A DNA stretch of 64,000 nt from JBBQVS01 sp963792705 (GTDB lineage: Bacteria; Chloroflexota; Ktedonobacteria; Ktedonobacterales; Ktedonobacteraceae): positions 1,010,135 to 1,074,134 of the forward strand of contig CAWBXD010000011.1 of assembly GCA_963792705.1 (NCBI GenBank), written 5' to 3'. This document shows positions 42,656 through 51,666 of the stretch, in pieces. Each line of letters starts with the position of its first letter. Positions within the stretch are counted from its first letter, which is position 1. The position numbers were made by a program, and so were the translations under genes. The notes beneath the pieces were generated by a model. That model worked only from the letters and a program-made list of their open reading frames with translations, did no database searches and was not told where the DNA came from.

Positions 42656-45037
42656 ATGTCAATTATTGATCAGGTCACAATGACACCCATCGACCAAACA
42701 CGTCTTGATCGCATGCACCGCTATTGGAGTGCTGCCAACTATCTGACCATTGGACAAATTTATTTACAGGAAAACCCCCTCCTACGAGAACCACTCAAGG
42801 CTGAGCATATCAAGCCGCGCCTCCTCGGACACTGGGGCACATCGCCTGGTTTAAGCTTCATCTATGTGCATGTCAATCGGCTCATTCAAGATTATGATGT
42901 CAACGCGATCTACCTTGCAGGACCTGGACACGGTGGCCCTGCTCTACTTGCTAATGTCTATCTGGAAGGCACCTACACGGAGATCTATCCAAAGATTACG
43001 CAGGATACCGAGGGTATTCATCGCCTGTTTCGCCAGTTCTCAACGCCAGGAGGTGTACCAAGCCATGTGAGTGTCCCAACACCTGGGTCTATTCACGAAG
43101 GTGGCGAACTGGGCTACGTGCTCTCTCATGCCTATGGAGCGGTTTTTGATAACCCCAGCCTGATTGCGATAGCTGTGGTTGGCGATGGTGAGGCCGAGAC
43201 CGCACCTCTTGAAGGTGCTTGGAAGAGTCTCAAGTTTTTAAATCCGGTGCGCGACGGGGCTGTCTTGCCAATCCTGCACCTCAATGGATACAAAATTTCT
43301 GGTCCAACGGTGCTTGGACGTGAAAAGGACAGTGACGTACAAGAACAAATCGAAGGCTATGGCTACGAGGTGCATTTTGTCGAGGGCGATGACCCGATGA
43401 CCATGCATAAAACCTTCGCCGAGACACTCGAGACCTGTTATGCCAAGATACGTGCCTACCAAGAGGATGCTCGCACGAAAGGCTTTTCAGAAACTCCACG
43501 CTGGCCTGTGATTGTTCTACGAACACCAAAGGGGTGGACTGGCCCGAAAGAAGTGGATGGTCTGCCCGTTGAAGGAACATTCCGCGCTCATCAAGTACCC
43601 GTTGCCGATGTGCGAACAAATGTAGAGCATCTGAACATTCTTGAGCAATGGATGCGAAGCTATCATCCAGAAGACCTCTTTGACGAGCAGGGACGCTTCG
43701 TCGCCGACCTCGCCGCACTCGCTCCAAAGGGAGAGCGTCGGATGGGAGCCAACCCGAACGCGAATGGTGGCAAATTGCTCGTAGACCTGGACCTACCTGC
43801 CTTCACAGACTATGCCATCGACGTACCCAAACCAGCAACTGAGCATCACGAGTCTACTCGACAATTTGGCAAGATGATGCGCGACATCTTCACACGCAAC
43901 GCCAAGCAACAGAACTTCCGCCTCTTCTGTCCCGATGAGACGAACTCGAACCGTTTGGGCAACGTGTTTGAGGTTGAGAACCGCACATCGACAGGCGCAA
44001 TCATTCCAATTGACGACCACATTTCCCCTGATGGGCGCGTGATGGAAGTGTTGAGCGAACACTTATGTCAAGGCTGGCTTGAGGGCTATTTGCTCACCGG
44101 ACGACATGGTGTATTCGCCACCTATGAAGCGTTTGCGATGGTCTCCGACTCGATGACCATTCAGCACTCCAAGTGGTTGCAGGAGGCCGATAAACTTCCT
44201 TGGCGCGAGAAGATCGCCTCGCTCAACTTCCTTTTGACCTCGACGTGTTGGCGCAATGACCACAACGGCTTTAGCCATCAAGGGCCTGGACTGATTGATG
44301 TCGTCCTATCGAGCAAAGGTACCGTTGCACGTGTCTACCTGCCACCAGACGCAAACTGCCTGCTTTCGGTCGCCGATCACTGTCTCCGCAGCCGAAACTA
44401 CGTCAACTTGATTGTTATTGATAAGCAACCCCAGCTTCAATGGCTCAACATGCAAGATGCGATAGTACACTGTGCAAAAGGTCTCTCAACCTGGGACTGG
44501 GCCAGTAATGACCACATGATCGAGCCTGATGTCGTACTCGCATGTGCGGGTGATAGTGCAACACTAGAAACGGTTGCGGCTGCATGGTGGCTTCGCAAGC
44601 ATCTTCCCGAATTGAAGGTTCGTGTGGTGAATGTGGTTGACCTGACGACGCTCTATCCATCGTATCTACACCCTCATGGTATGGATACCACTTCCTTCGT
44701 CGAACACTTTACCGAAGATAAGCCAGTTGTGTTTGCCTTTCATGGCTATCCACGTGCAGTACATGAACTCGTGCATGGACGCCCAAATGCGGAACGTTTC
44801 CATGTACGTGGTTTCAATGAGGAAGGCACAACGACAACGCCGTTCGATATGGTTGTCCTTAATGGGATGAGTCGATACCAACTCTGTATCGAGGCCATGC
44901 GTCGTGCGACTCGTCTGCACGTTTTGACACCGCCGCTTATTGCGGAATGCAATGCGCTGCTGAATAAGCATCACGTCTACATCCGAGCACATTTTGAAGA
45001 CATGCCAGAGGTTCGTGACTGGGTGTGGACCGACTAG
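42656..45037 (+). CDS. xfp: Phosphoketolase (xylulose-5-P/fructose-6-P)
   Basis: A 793-residue thiamine-diphosphate enzyme that splits xylulose 5-phosphate (and perhaps fructose 6-phosphate) with phosphate to acetyl phosphate and an aldose phosphate. Typical motifs are LLGHWGTSPGLSFIYVHVNRLI, GPGHGGPA, ELGYVLSHAYGAVFDNP and the ThDP site VVGDGEAETAPLEGAWKS. The second half has GRHGVFATYEAFAMVSDSM and HNGFSHQGPGLIDVVLSS. Length is the family standard. GAGGAGGAAAAG precedes the ATG. Downstream are a small gene and a D-lactate-type dehydrogenase, suggesting heterofermentative sugar use when respiration is limited. Confidence 0.97.
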   Translation: MSIIDQVTMTPIDQTRLDRMHRYWSAANYLTIGQIYLQENPLLREPLKAEHIKPRLLGHWGTSPGLSFIYVHVNRLIQDYDVNAIYLAGPGHGGPALLANVYLEGTYTEIYPKITQDTEGIHRLFRQFSTPGGVPSHVSVPTPGSIHEGGELGYVLSHAYGAVFDNPSLIAIAVVGDGEAETAPLEGAWKSLKFLNPVRDGAVLPILHLNGYKISGPTVLGREKDSDVQEQIEGYGYEVHFVEGDDPMTMHKTFAETLETCYAKIRAYQEDARTKGFSETPRWPVIVLRTPKGWTGPKEVDGLPVEGTFRAHQVPVADVRTNVEHLNILEQWMRSYHPEDLFDEQGRFVADLAALAPKGERRMGANPNANGGKLLVDLDLPAFTDYAIDVPKPATEHHESTRQFGKMMRDIFTRNAKQQNFRLFCPDETNSNRLGNVFEVENRTSTGAIIPIDDHISPDGRVMEVLSEHLCQGWLEGYLLTGRHGVFATYEAFAMVSDSMTIQHSKWLQEADKLPWREKIASLNFLLTSTCWRNDHNGFSHQGPGLIDVVLSSKGTVARVYLPPDANCLLSVADHCLRSRNYVNLIVIDKQPQLQWLNMQDAIVHCAKGLSTWDWASNDHMIEPDVVLACAGDSATLETVAAAWWLRKHLPELKVRVVNVVDLTTLYPSYLHPHGMDTTSFVEHFTEDKPVVFAFHGYPRAVHELVHGRPNAERFHVRGFNEEGTTTTPFDMVVLNGMSRYQLCIEAMRRATRLHVLTPPLIAECNALLNKHHVYIRAHFEDMPEVRDWVWTD

Positions 45038-45094
45038 CGGAACTGATGGAGGTCACTCTGCTGAGAGCAAAGGCCCCCCTATGTGAAAAGAAAG

Positions 45095-45121
45095 AGGAGA
45101 ACGCTTTGCAGTCGTTCTCCT
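45095..45121. other. Hairpin just before the 72-residue gene
   Basis: AGGAGAACG at 45095-45103 pairs with CGTTCTCCT at 45113-45121 (9-bp stem, 9-nt loop). It ends a few bases before the AAGGTGA ribosome site of the gene at 45136. It may partly separate expression of xfp from the genes after it, or influence translation. Confidence 0.45.
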
Positions 45122-45135
45122 AGTAAGGTGAAATC

Positions 45136-45354
45136 ATGAGTGAGATCATAACGCAATCGCGCCTTTCCATACGCCTGGATGCCTATCTCAAGGAATATAC
45201 GGGAAAGCATATCGGAAAAGATACTCTTTCCAAAGCACCGTGGAATACGGCTTGGCATATAGCTGATGATGCTCGGACACAGAATACGTTGACACCAGAA
45301 CTCGTTGATGATGTTCGGAAAGCATTGAAGAAACTTGAAACACATACCCCTTAG
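45136..45354 (+). CDS. Small hypothetical protein between xfp and the dehydrogenase
   Basis: A 72-residue, charged, soluble protein with no recognised domain (MSEIITQSRLSIRLDAYLKE at the start, ELVDDVRKALKKLETHTP at the end). AAGGTGA lies about 8 nt before the ATG, and the frame fills the gap between two metabolic genes in the same direction with 98 and 35 bp spacings, so it is probably real. Helical prediction by eye only. It may be a regulator or stabiliser of the pathway; unknown. Confidence 0.65.
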   Translation: MSEIITQSRLSIRLDAYLKEYTGKHIGKDTLSKAPWNTAWHIADDARTQNTLTPELVDDVRKALKKLETHTP

Positions 45355-45389
45355 AAGAGGTTTTCTGAACAACATGTCGGAGGAGAGCA

Positions 45390-46421
45390 ATGCACTCGTT
45401 TCCTGAAAAACTACACGTTTTGGCGACAGAAGTCACGGCGGAAGAACACTTTTCCATCATCGGAGCATTCAATGACACGTTCTTGGTGAAAACTATCTCC
45501 GGCACATTTGCTGAGGCAACATCGGCGGACAAGGCTTCCGCCGAAATACTTATCCCGTTCATCCACTCAATAATAGGACGTGCTGAGTTGGATATGATGC
45601 CTCGCTTACGTCTCATTGCGACCCGTTCAACGGGTTATGATCATATTGATCTTGCCTATGCTAAAGAACGAGGGATTGCAATCGCCAATGTGCCAGGCTA
45701 CGGAGAAAACGCGGTTGCTGAATATACCTTTGCACTCCTGCTCACGCTTACGCGCAAAGTTCATATAGCATTAACTCGGACACAGCATGGAGACTACACA
45801 CTGGAGGGACTTAGAGGCAGTGATCTCTATGGCAAAACGCTTGGTGTGATTGGGACAGGCGCAATTGGCATTCATGTTATCCGTATTGCAAAGGGATTCG
45901 GGATGCAGGTCCTGGCCTATGACGTGTTTCCTAACCGCCACTTCTCAGAGGTTTTAGACTTCAGCTATGTGAGCCTCGCCGAACTTCTCTCGCGTTCCGA
46001 TGTTGTCACACTCCATGCGCCTGCAACACCGGAGACATTTCACATGCTCAACCGAGAAACGTTGTCTCAAGTGAAACGTGGAGCATTCTTGATCAATACC
46101 GCTCGTGGCTCGCTCATAGATGTACAGGCTCTTGCATGGGCACTGGATACGGGACTTCTCGCGGGGGCGGGACTCGATACGCTGGAAGGTGAAGAGTTCT
46201 TGCAGCACGAAGAGGAACTGTTACAAGAACCTGGAACTGAGGGAAAGCTCAAACTGCTCGTGCAACATCACATCCTTCAGCAACGCAGCAATGTTGTGAT
46301 CACTCCTCACATCGCGTTTAACACGGAGGAAGCGTTACATCGTATCCTGGAAACGACGATTGAGAATGTCCAAGCATTTGCTCTCGGTCATCCTCAAAAT
46401 CTTGTCTCTGGCAAATCATAA
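45390..46421 (+). CDS. D-2-hydroxyacid dehydrogenase (D-lactate type)
   Basis: A 343-residue NAD-dependent dehydrogenase. RLRLIATRSTGYDHIDLAYA, GYGENAVAEYTFALLL and the Rossmann GKTLGVIGTGAIGIHVIRIA (near 150) are typical. Catalytic residues are the Arg in NTARGSLID (near 233), the Glu in LDTLEGEE (near 262) and the His in ITPHIAF (near 310). The pattern is close to fermentative D-lactate dehydrogenases: pyruvate plus NADH gives D-lactate. Other 2-oxoacids are possible. GGAGGAG precedes the ATG. Linked with phosphoketolase, it would complete a lactate/acetate fermentation branch. Confidence 0.93.
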   Translation: MHSFPEKLHVLATEVTAEEHFSIIGAFNDTFLVKTISGTFAEATSADKASAEILIPFIHSIIGRAELDMMPRLRLIATRSTGYDHIDLAYAKERGIAIANVPGYGENAVAEYTFALLLTLTRKVHIALTRTQHGDYTLEGLRGSDLYGKTLGVIGTGAIGIHVIRIAKGFGMQVLAYDVFPNRHFSEVLDFSYVSLAELLSRSDVVTLHAPATPETFHMLNRETLSQVKRGAFLINTARGSLIDVQALAWALDTGLLAGAGLDTLEGEEFLQHEEELLQEPGTEGKLKLLVQHHILQQRSNVVITPHIAFNTEEALHRILETTIENVQAFALGHPQNLVSGKS

Positions 46422-46515
46422 GGTCCAAATACTTAGTAAGAGACACTGTAGGAGTTGAAAATAAAAGATGTTTTGAGTTTGAATAGTATTGTTACTACAG
46501 CAAAGGATGTGATAC

Positions 46516-46839
46516 ATGAACGAGCATGCAACGAGACATGGCGTGTCTTTTCAAGGGCTGTCGTTTCGCTATACAGAGCATGGAACCTTGCTTGTTACAG
46601 TAGGGGGAAGCCATCACAGGGAATTGAACCCACGTGAGGCGGCTGATTTGTTGGCATATCTGAATGCCTTTCAGGGTGATCTACTCAAAAACGCGGACGC
46701 CGGGGATATGGTGTCATGGCCCCAGATAGAGCTTGGTGCGCTTGGAAAGAGCCAGCTATCAACAGATATCTTAGACTCCTACGAAAAGAAGAATGCGTAT
46801 TCAGAAGGTGACGACGGTAAACATCACAACGGAGTATAG
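46516..46839 (+). CDS. Hypothetical protein
   Basis: A 107-residue soluble protein with no recognised domain. The first 60 residues look folded (FQGLSFRYTEHGTLLVTVG, then LNPREAADLLAYLNAFQGDLL), and the last 30 are charged and disordered. The phrase NPREAADLLAYL recalls small helical proteins in Chloroflexota genomes, but I cannot name a family. AAGGATG precedes the ATG at 46516. It lies about 95 bp after the dehydrogenase gene in the same direction and could be the last gene of that operon. Confidence 0.65.
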   Translation: MNEHATRHGVSFQGLSFRYTEHGTLLVTVGGSHHRELNPREAADLLAYLNAFQGDLLKNADAGDMVSWPQIELGALGKSQLSTDILDSYEKKNAYSEGDDGKHHNGV

Positions 46840-47200
46840 CACACAGCTTGAGTAATTGAGTTGTCATGAATACGAACTTCCTTCATCATAAATTGATTGC
46901 TCAGAATAAAGCTTTACACTACTATCTGCTTGGAATAATCCACGAATCAACGAATGTCTGAAGTAGTCGGTTCTTGATAAGAACCGACTACTTCACCCGT
47001 GATAACCCATTAGTACGTTTTGCTTGACGAAGTATGAATTGTGACGTTACTCTCTCATAGTATGTAAGCAAAATATGTGAGGATATATATTCAATCTCCT
47101 TCTTGAACGGCAACCTTCTTGCTATACATACACGTACCCTGAGACTAGCTGAGTGCTAGCCGTTACTAATTTAGAGGCAGAACTAGTACTGGAGGTGTGC
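46840..47200. other. Intergenic region with a hairpin
   Basis: About 360 bp without a gene. A perfect 17-bp inverted repeat lies at 46959-46975 and 46979-46995 with a 3-nt loop (arms contain AAGTAGTCGGTTCTT). It lacks a U-tract but probably terminates the upstream unit. The rest, which should hold the promoter of the GmrSD-like gene, shows no clear element. Confidence 0.55.
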
Positions 47201-48928
47201 ATGGGCCGGGTAAGCATTGATACGCAGCAATGTGAAATCAAGAGAATTTTCAGCGATGAGTTTGTTTTCACCATCCCTCTCTACCAGCGTTCCTATGCTT
47301 GGACGACAGAGGAGGCAGGGCTGTTGCTTGAGGATTTGCTGGCGGCAATGGATGAAAGCAAGCAGGATGCGGAAGAGGCTCCTCCCTATTTTCTCGGCAG
47401 TATTGTGCTCACGAAAAGTGATAAGCCAGAAGCCGAAGTCATCAATGGGCAGCAGCGCCTCACCACGATCACTATACTGCTAGCAGCTTTACGTGCATCG
47501 CTTGGGACAGAAAAAGCACATGACCTGAACCATTTCCTGTATGAAAAAGCTAATGTCTTTGCTCGAACTCCTAGCCGCTATCGTCTGACACTACGTAAGC
47601 GCGATGCCGATTTTTTTCAGCACTATATTCAGGCTGAGGGTGGTATTGAAAGCCTGAAAAAGTTACCGATCACATCGCTCTCGGAGAGTCAGAGGAACAT
47701 TTGCGATAATGCCAATGCCTTTCTGCAACGCTTGCAGACTATCACTGAGCAAGAACGTATCCGGTTGGGAGAATTTCTGGTTAGTAGCTGTTTCATGGTT
47801 GTCATCTCTACGGCTGACTTTGATACCTCCTATCGCATCTTTTCCGTGCTCAATAATCGTGGTCGTAATCTTTCACCCGCCGATATTCTCAAAGCTCAAA
47901 TCATTGGCGATATCCCTGCTGATGAACAAGAGGAGTACACGAATAAGTGGGAGGAGATCGAGGTGCTACTAGGCAATGAGGACTTTGAACGTCTTCTGTC
48001 GCTTATTCGTATTCTTTGGGCAGATGCACAGGTGCATAAAAATCTGCTGGAAGAGTTTCATGCATATGTGTATCCAAACTCTCAACGAAAAATAACTGCA
48101 CAGCAGTTGATTGACCAACTCCTGCATCCATATGGTTACTATCTGCATGCTATTATCACGGCAAGTGTCAAGCCTTCACCATATGCTACCAAAATCGAGG
48201 AGCTTTTACATTGGCTTAATAAACTTACTCATAAAGAGTGGCTTCCTGCTGCTCTGCAGTATTGGGGACGACATAGCGAACAGCCAGAATTGTTGTTGCA
48301 TTTCCTGAAAGATCTGGATCGCCTATCGGTCGGCCTCTTGCTACAGAATCTATCGCATAACAAACGCGCTGATCGCTATCGTCGGATACAGATGGCAATT
48401 AAACAAGATAAGGACGTTTACTCGGACTCTTCCCCCCTACAACTGAATGCTGATGAGCAACGGGCTATCTATAGAGCGTTGAATGGCGATCTCTATGCTA
48501 ATGTCAATGCCAGTTTGTGCAAATACATCCTTCTGCGCTTAGATACCCTACTTTCCGACGGTACTGCTACCTACAATCTGCCCATCATCTCGGTTGAGCA
48601 CGTGCTACCACAAAAACCAGCATCGAATAGCGAATGGACGAAATGGTTTCCTAAGGAATTACAAGGTCGCTATGTCCATCGCTTAGGCAATCTCGTACTA
48701 CTCTCACGACAAAAGAATAATGATGCCAATAACTATGATTTTGCGAAAAAGAAAGCAGTCTACTTCTTCAATCATGGAGTTTCTCCTTTCGTGTTAACTT
48801 CTTATGTCACACAAGTGGATAAATGGACCCCGGAGGTTGTTGAACGGCGGCAACGTGAACTGGTAAGCAGACTGACACGCTACTGGAACTTTTCAGGTCC
48901 CACGCTTCACATGGTCAAGGGGGCATAG
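47201..48928 (+). CDS. DUF262/DUF1524 (GmrSD-like) protein
   Basis: A 575-residue fusion. The DUF262 (GmrS-like, ParB-type NTPase) part opens with EIKRIFSDEFVFTIPLYQRSYAWT and has VINGQQRLTTITILLAALR near residue 82. The C-terminal DUF1524 (GmrD-like HNH/His-Me) nuclease has ISVEHVLPQ near 462, then HRLGNLVLLSRQKNNDANNYDFAKKK near 492. GmrSD enzymes are type IV restriction systems that cleave modified phage DNA; this one is a single polypeptide and a likely stand-alone defence enzyme. GGAGGTGTGC precedes the ATG at 47201, favoured over the longer frame. A hairpin follows at 48933. Confidence 0.92.
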   Translation: MGRVSIDTQQCEIKRIFSDEFVFTIPLYQRSYAWTTEEAGLLLEDLLAAMDESKQDAEEAPPYFLGSIVLTKSDKPEAEVINGQQRLTTITILLAALRASLGTEKAHDLNHFLYEKANVFARTPSRYRLTLRKRDADFFQHYIQAEGGIESLKKLPITSLSESQRNICDNANAFLQRLQTITEQERIRLGEFLVSSCFMVVISTADFDTSYRIFSVLNNRGRNLSPADILKAQIIGDIPADEQEEYTNKWEEIEVLLGNEDFERLLSLIRILWADAQVHKNLLEEFHAYVYPNSQRKITAQQLIDQLLHPYGYYLHAIITASVKPSPYATKIEELLHWLNKLTHKEWLPAALQYWGRHSEQPELLLHFLKDLDRLSVGLLLQNLSHNKRADRYRRIQMAIKQDKDVYSDSSPLQLNADEQRAIYRALNGDLYANVNASLCKYILLRLDTLLSDGTATYNLPIISVEHVLPQKPASNSEWTKWFPKELQGRYVHRLGNLVLLSRQKNNDANNYDFAKKKAVYFFNHGVSPFVLTSYVTQVDKWTPEVVERRQRELVSRLTRYWNFSGPTLHMVKGA

Positions 48929-48932
48929 ATAT

Positions 48933-48981
48933 AAGTTACGAGCGGTGTCGCTACTTCAAGTAGCGACACCGCTCGTAACTT
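48933..48981. terminator. Hairpin terminator after the GmrSD-like gene
   Basis: A perfect 24-bp inverted repeat (48933-48956 with 48958-48981) containing TTACGAGCGGTGTCGCTACTT. The loop is minimal, so the innermost pairs will not form. It begins 4 bp after the stop codon. Confidence 0.82.
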
Positions 48982-49123
48982 GTGTAAGTCCTATGATACA
49001 ATAGGCAAAGATAACTTGTGTTGTTCTTGCTCGATCATCAACTAAATCATCATACAGGCATCTTCTACGAGTGACTCTCCTCCACACGTTTATCATCTAT
49101 ATTGCCACAAGCGTTTTTGGGAC

Positions 49124-49185
49124 TTGACAAACCGAACAATTTTAAGTATATTTCTTGTAAAGCGTTTTAGTAAAACGTTTTACCT
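49124..49185 (+). promoter_or_regulatory. Promoter and operators of the lacI-type gene
   Basis: TTGACA at 49124-49129 and TATATT at 49147-49152 are separated by 17 bp, a standard housekeeping promoter. Just downstream, GTAAAGCGTTTTA (49157-49169) and the perfect palindrome TAAAACGTTTTA (49171-49182) form two adjacent LacI-family operators. Their position over the start of transcription implies autorepression. Confidence 0.75.
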
Positions 49186-49201
49186 CATAGAGAGATGAGT
49201 T

Positions 49202-50260
49202 ATGCGTCAGAAAAGAGCGACTATCCGCGATGTAGCCGAAAAAGCGGGGGTGTCCATGAGTGCTGTTTCGCAGGTCTTAAACGGCAATGCTCAACACGTT
49301 GGCACAGTTGTACGTGAGCGTATTCTTGCTGTAGTTGATGAATTACAGTATCGACCCAACGCGATTGCTCGTAGTATGGTCAGGCAGCAGACAGCCACGG
49401 TGGGACTGGTCATCACAGAATTGGCGAACCCACTCTTTGTGCCAGTTGTCGAAGGTGTTGACGAAATACTACGAGGTGCAGGGTATCATATTGTGCTTGC
49501 CAGCGCACCCGATGTTGCCAGCGAGATCGAGGCGATTGAGACACTTCGCGCTCAACAGGTCGATGGCTTTATTTTCATGTCGCTCTCCGTCTGCACCTCT
49601 TTCGAGCACCTTCAACGACTCACACGCGATGAAATTCCCTTTGTCGTCATTAATCGTTGCCTCGACGATCCCAATATGCATCAGATACAACTGGATGACT
49701 GGGGGGCCGGATATGTCGCGACAAAGCATCTCATTGAGCTTGGTCACAGAAGCATCGGCACTATAAGTGGTCCCATTCACGATAGTCCATCACGTCGTAG
49801 CGCAACCGAACGTCATCGTGGTTGGCAACAGGCATTGCAGGAACATGCCCTTTCTTTTCGTCCAGAATGGCTTGTTGTGGGAGATTATACATATAAGGGA
49901 GGATATGTAGTAGCCAAACAGCTGATCGCTCACAACATAGCGAACAGACAGCATCTTCCAACAGCACTCTTTGTGGCAAGCGATGTGATGGCGGTTGGTG
50001 CGCTCAGGGCCATGCAAGAAGAGGGTTTGCACGTTCCACATGATATTGCTATCGTCACTACAGGCAACCCTCCGTTTGCGACATACACAACACCGTCGCT
50101 TACCACACTTTCGCATCCAGTCGCTGAAGCGGGACGATTAGCAGCGCAACTTTTACTTGATTGGTTCAAAGACGGCAAACCTGACCAGTTTCAGAAAATC
50201 ACCCTCGATTTTACCTTAACCATCCGCGAATCATGCGGCGCGTATCTTATAGGATTGTAA
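49202..50260 (+). CDS. LacI family transcriptional regulator
   Basis: A 352-residue regulator. Residues 4-55 form the LacI helix-turn-helix and hinge (TIRDVAEKAGVSMSAVSQVLNG, then YRPNAIARSMV). The rest is a periplasmic-binding-protein-like effector domain (TVGLVITELANPLFVPVVEGV...SDVMAVGALRAMQEEGLHVPHDIAI). The effector is probably a sugar or related small molecule. The gene overlooks an ABC importer and SDR downstream. Operators overlap its own promoter. An identical 19-nt site near the MoaD-like gene suggests a wider regulon. Confidence 0.95.
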   Translation: MRQKRATIRDVAEKAGVSMSAVSQVLNGNAQHVGTVVRERILAVVDELQYRPNAIARSMVRQQTATVGLVITELANPLFVPVVEGVDEILRGAGYHIVLASAPDVASEIEAIETLRAQQVDGFIFMSLSVCTSFEHLQRLTRDEIPFVVINRCLDDPNMHQIQLDDWGAGYVATKHLIELGHRSIGTISGPIHDSPSRRSATERHRGWQQALQEHALSFRPEWLVVGDYTYKGGYVVAKQLIAHNIANRQHLPTALFVASDVMAVGALRAMQEEGLHVPHDIAIVTTGNPPFATYTTPSLTTLSHPVAEAGRLAAQLLLDWFKDGKPDQFQKITLDFTLTIRESCGAYLIGL

Positions 50261-50360
50261 GCATTGTAAAGCATCAGTTCCATGTCATTTACAGATAGCG
50301 ATACCTTTACGAGCATCTTTTGTTACACAGGACGTGTACATATCATCGAGGAGGTACACC

Positions 50361-51563
50361 ATGCAGAAGACAAAAACGTCGTCACAAATCATCGCGCAAG
50401 GACTTACCTGCTTACTAATGGCTGTACAACTTGTCGCTTGCGGGACAACTACAAATGGGAATGGTGCTAGCACAAGTAAGCCTATCACTATACAAGTGCT
50501 TGACGGCGGTGGCGTATTAAATGTGCTGAAAACAGTTTTGACCAAGTATCAGCAGACACATCCTGATAAGGTGTTGTCTGTACAATTTTTGCCACCCGCG
50601 ACAGCCCCAGCCGTTCCTGGTAAAATAAAGACGCAGCAGGATGCTCACAAACAGGATATTTCTCTCGTGCTCGGCGGCTACGATATCGTTGCGGCAGGTA
50701 TTCAGCAGGGCTTGTGGGAACAGTTGACTCCTACACATGCTGACAAGTTTCCCAATCTTGCCAGCAACTATCAAGCCCCTGCAAAAGCCTACGCGGATTT
50801 AGCACAAGGTTACGCGTTGCCCGTAGCCTATACACCAAGTGGCCCGCTCTTCGAGTATGACCCAAGCAAGATCCCCACTCCTCCACAAACTATCGAAGAG
50901 TTACGCACCTGGATTAAGGCACATCCTGGTAAATTTGAGTATGCCCGTCCGCGCAATTCTGGTCCAGGTCGAACGTTGCTTATGGGTTTACCCTACCTGC
51001 TGAACGACAAAGACCCGAAAGACCCTACAAATGGTTGGTCCAACACTTGGTCTTTTCTCAAAGATATCAACTCGTCCATCAACTACTATCCTACACGTAC
51101 TGGCGTGACGATGACCGAGTTGGGCAATGATACTCGTTGGATGATCGCGACAACAATGGGATGGGACATCAACCCACGCGTATTAGGGCAGGTGCCAGCA
51201 AACTTCAAAACGTTCATGCTCAAAAACACATCATTTGTTGCCGACGACCTGTTCATGATGATGCCAAAGGGCTTAGATGCACAACACCAGGCGGTTGTCA
51301 TGGACATCATGTCATGGGCACTCAAGCCAGAGCAGCAAGCATACACCTATGATAAAGGCTACTTTTATCCTGGGCCAGCGATACAAAGTGTTCCGCTTTC
51401 AATGGCCCCCACTACCAGTCAATCTACCCTCCAGAAATTTGGTCGTTCAGAATATGATACCTTAGCAAGCACGACTACCATTGTTTCACCCCTGTCCGCC
51501 GATAACCTGAACGCAGCCTTTGACAAGTGGGACAAAGACATTGGCGGCTCTAAATTGAAGTAG
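50361..51563 (+). CDS. ABC transporter substrate-binding lipoprotein
   Basis: A 400-residue extracellular solute-binding protein. A signal peptide ends in a lipobox, LVACG (Cys near residue 28), so it should be lipid-anchored outside the membrane. The mature part (ITIQVLDGGGVLNVLKTVLTKYQQ, TPSGPLFEYDPSKIPTPPQTIEELRTWI, WALKPEQQAYTYDKGYFYPG) matches class F binding proteins of the iron/polyamine/YnjB type. The ligand is unknown; control by a LacI-type protein hints at a sugar or a polyol. GAGGAGGTACACC precedes the ATG at 50361. Confidence 0.9.
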   Translation: MQKTKTSSQIIAQGLTCLLMAVQLVACGTTTNGNGASTSKPITIQVLDGGGVLNVLKTVLTKYQQTHPDKVLSVQFLPPATAPAVPGKIKTQQDAHKQDISLVLGGYDIVAAGIQQGLWEQLTPTHADKFPNLASNYQAPAKAYADLAQGYALPVAYTPSGPLFEYDPSKIPTPPQTIEELRTWIKAHPGKFEYARPRNSGPGRTLLMGLPYLLNDKDPKDPTNGWSNTWSFLKDINSSINYYPTRTGVTMTELGNDTRWMIATTMGWDINPRVLGQVPANFKTFMLKNTSFVADDLFMMMPKGLDAQHQAVVMDIMSWALKPEQQAYTYDKGYFYPGPAIQSVPLSMAPTTSQSTLQKFGRSEYDTLASTTTIVSPLSADNLNAAFDKWDKDIGGSKLK

Positions 51564-51666
51564 TAGCATACCATTTTCAAGGTTAAGCTTGCGCTCGTCT
51601 CACATCGCACATAGTATAACCAGAGCGAGGCAAGCCTACGCCGCCTAGAGATGATTGGAAATAGCG

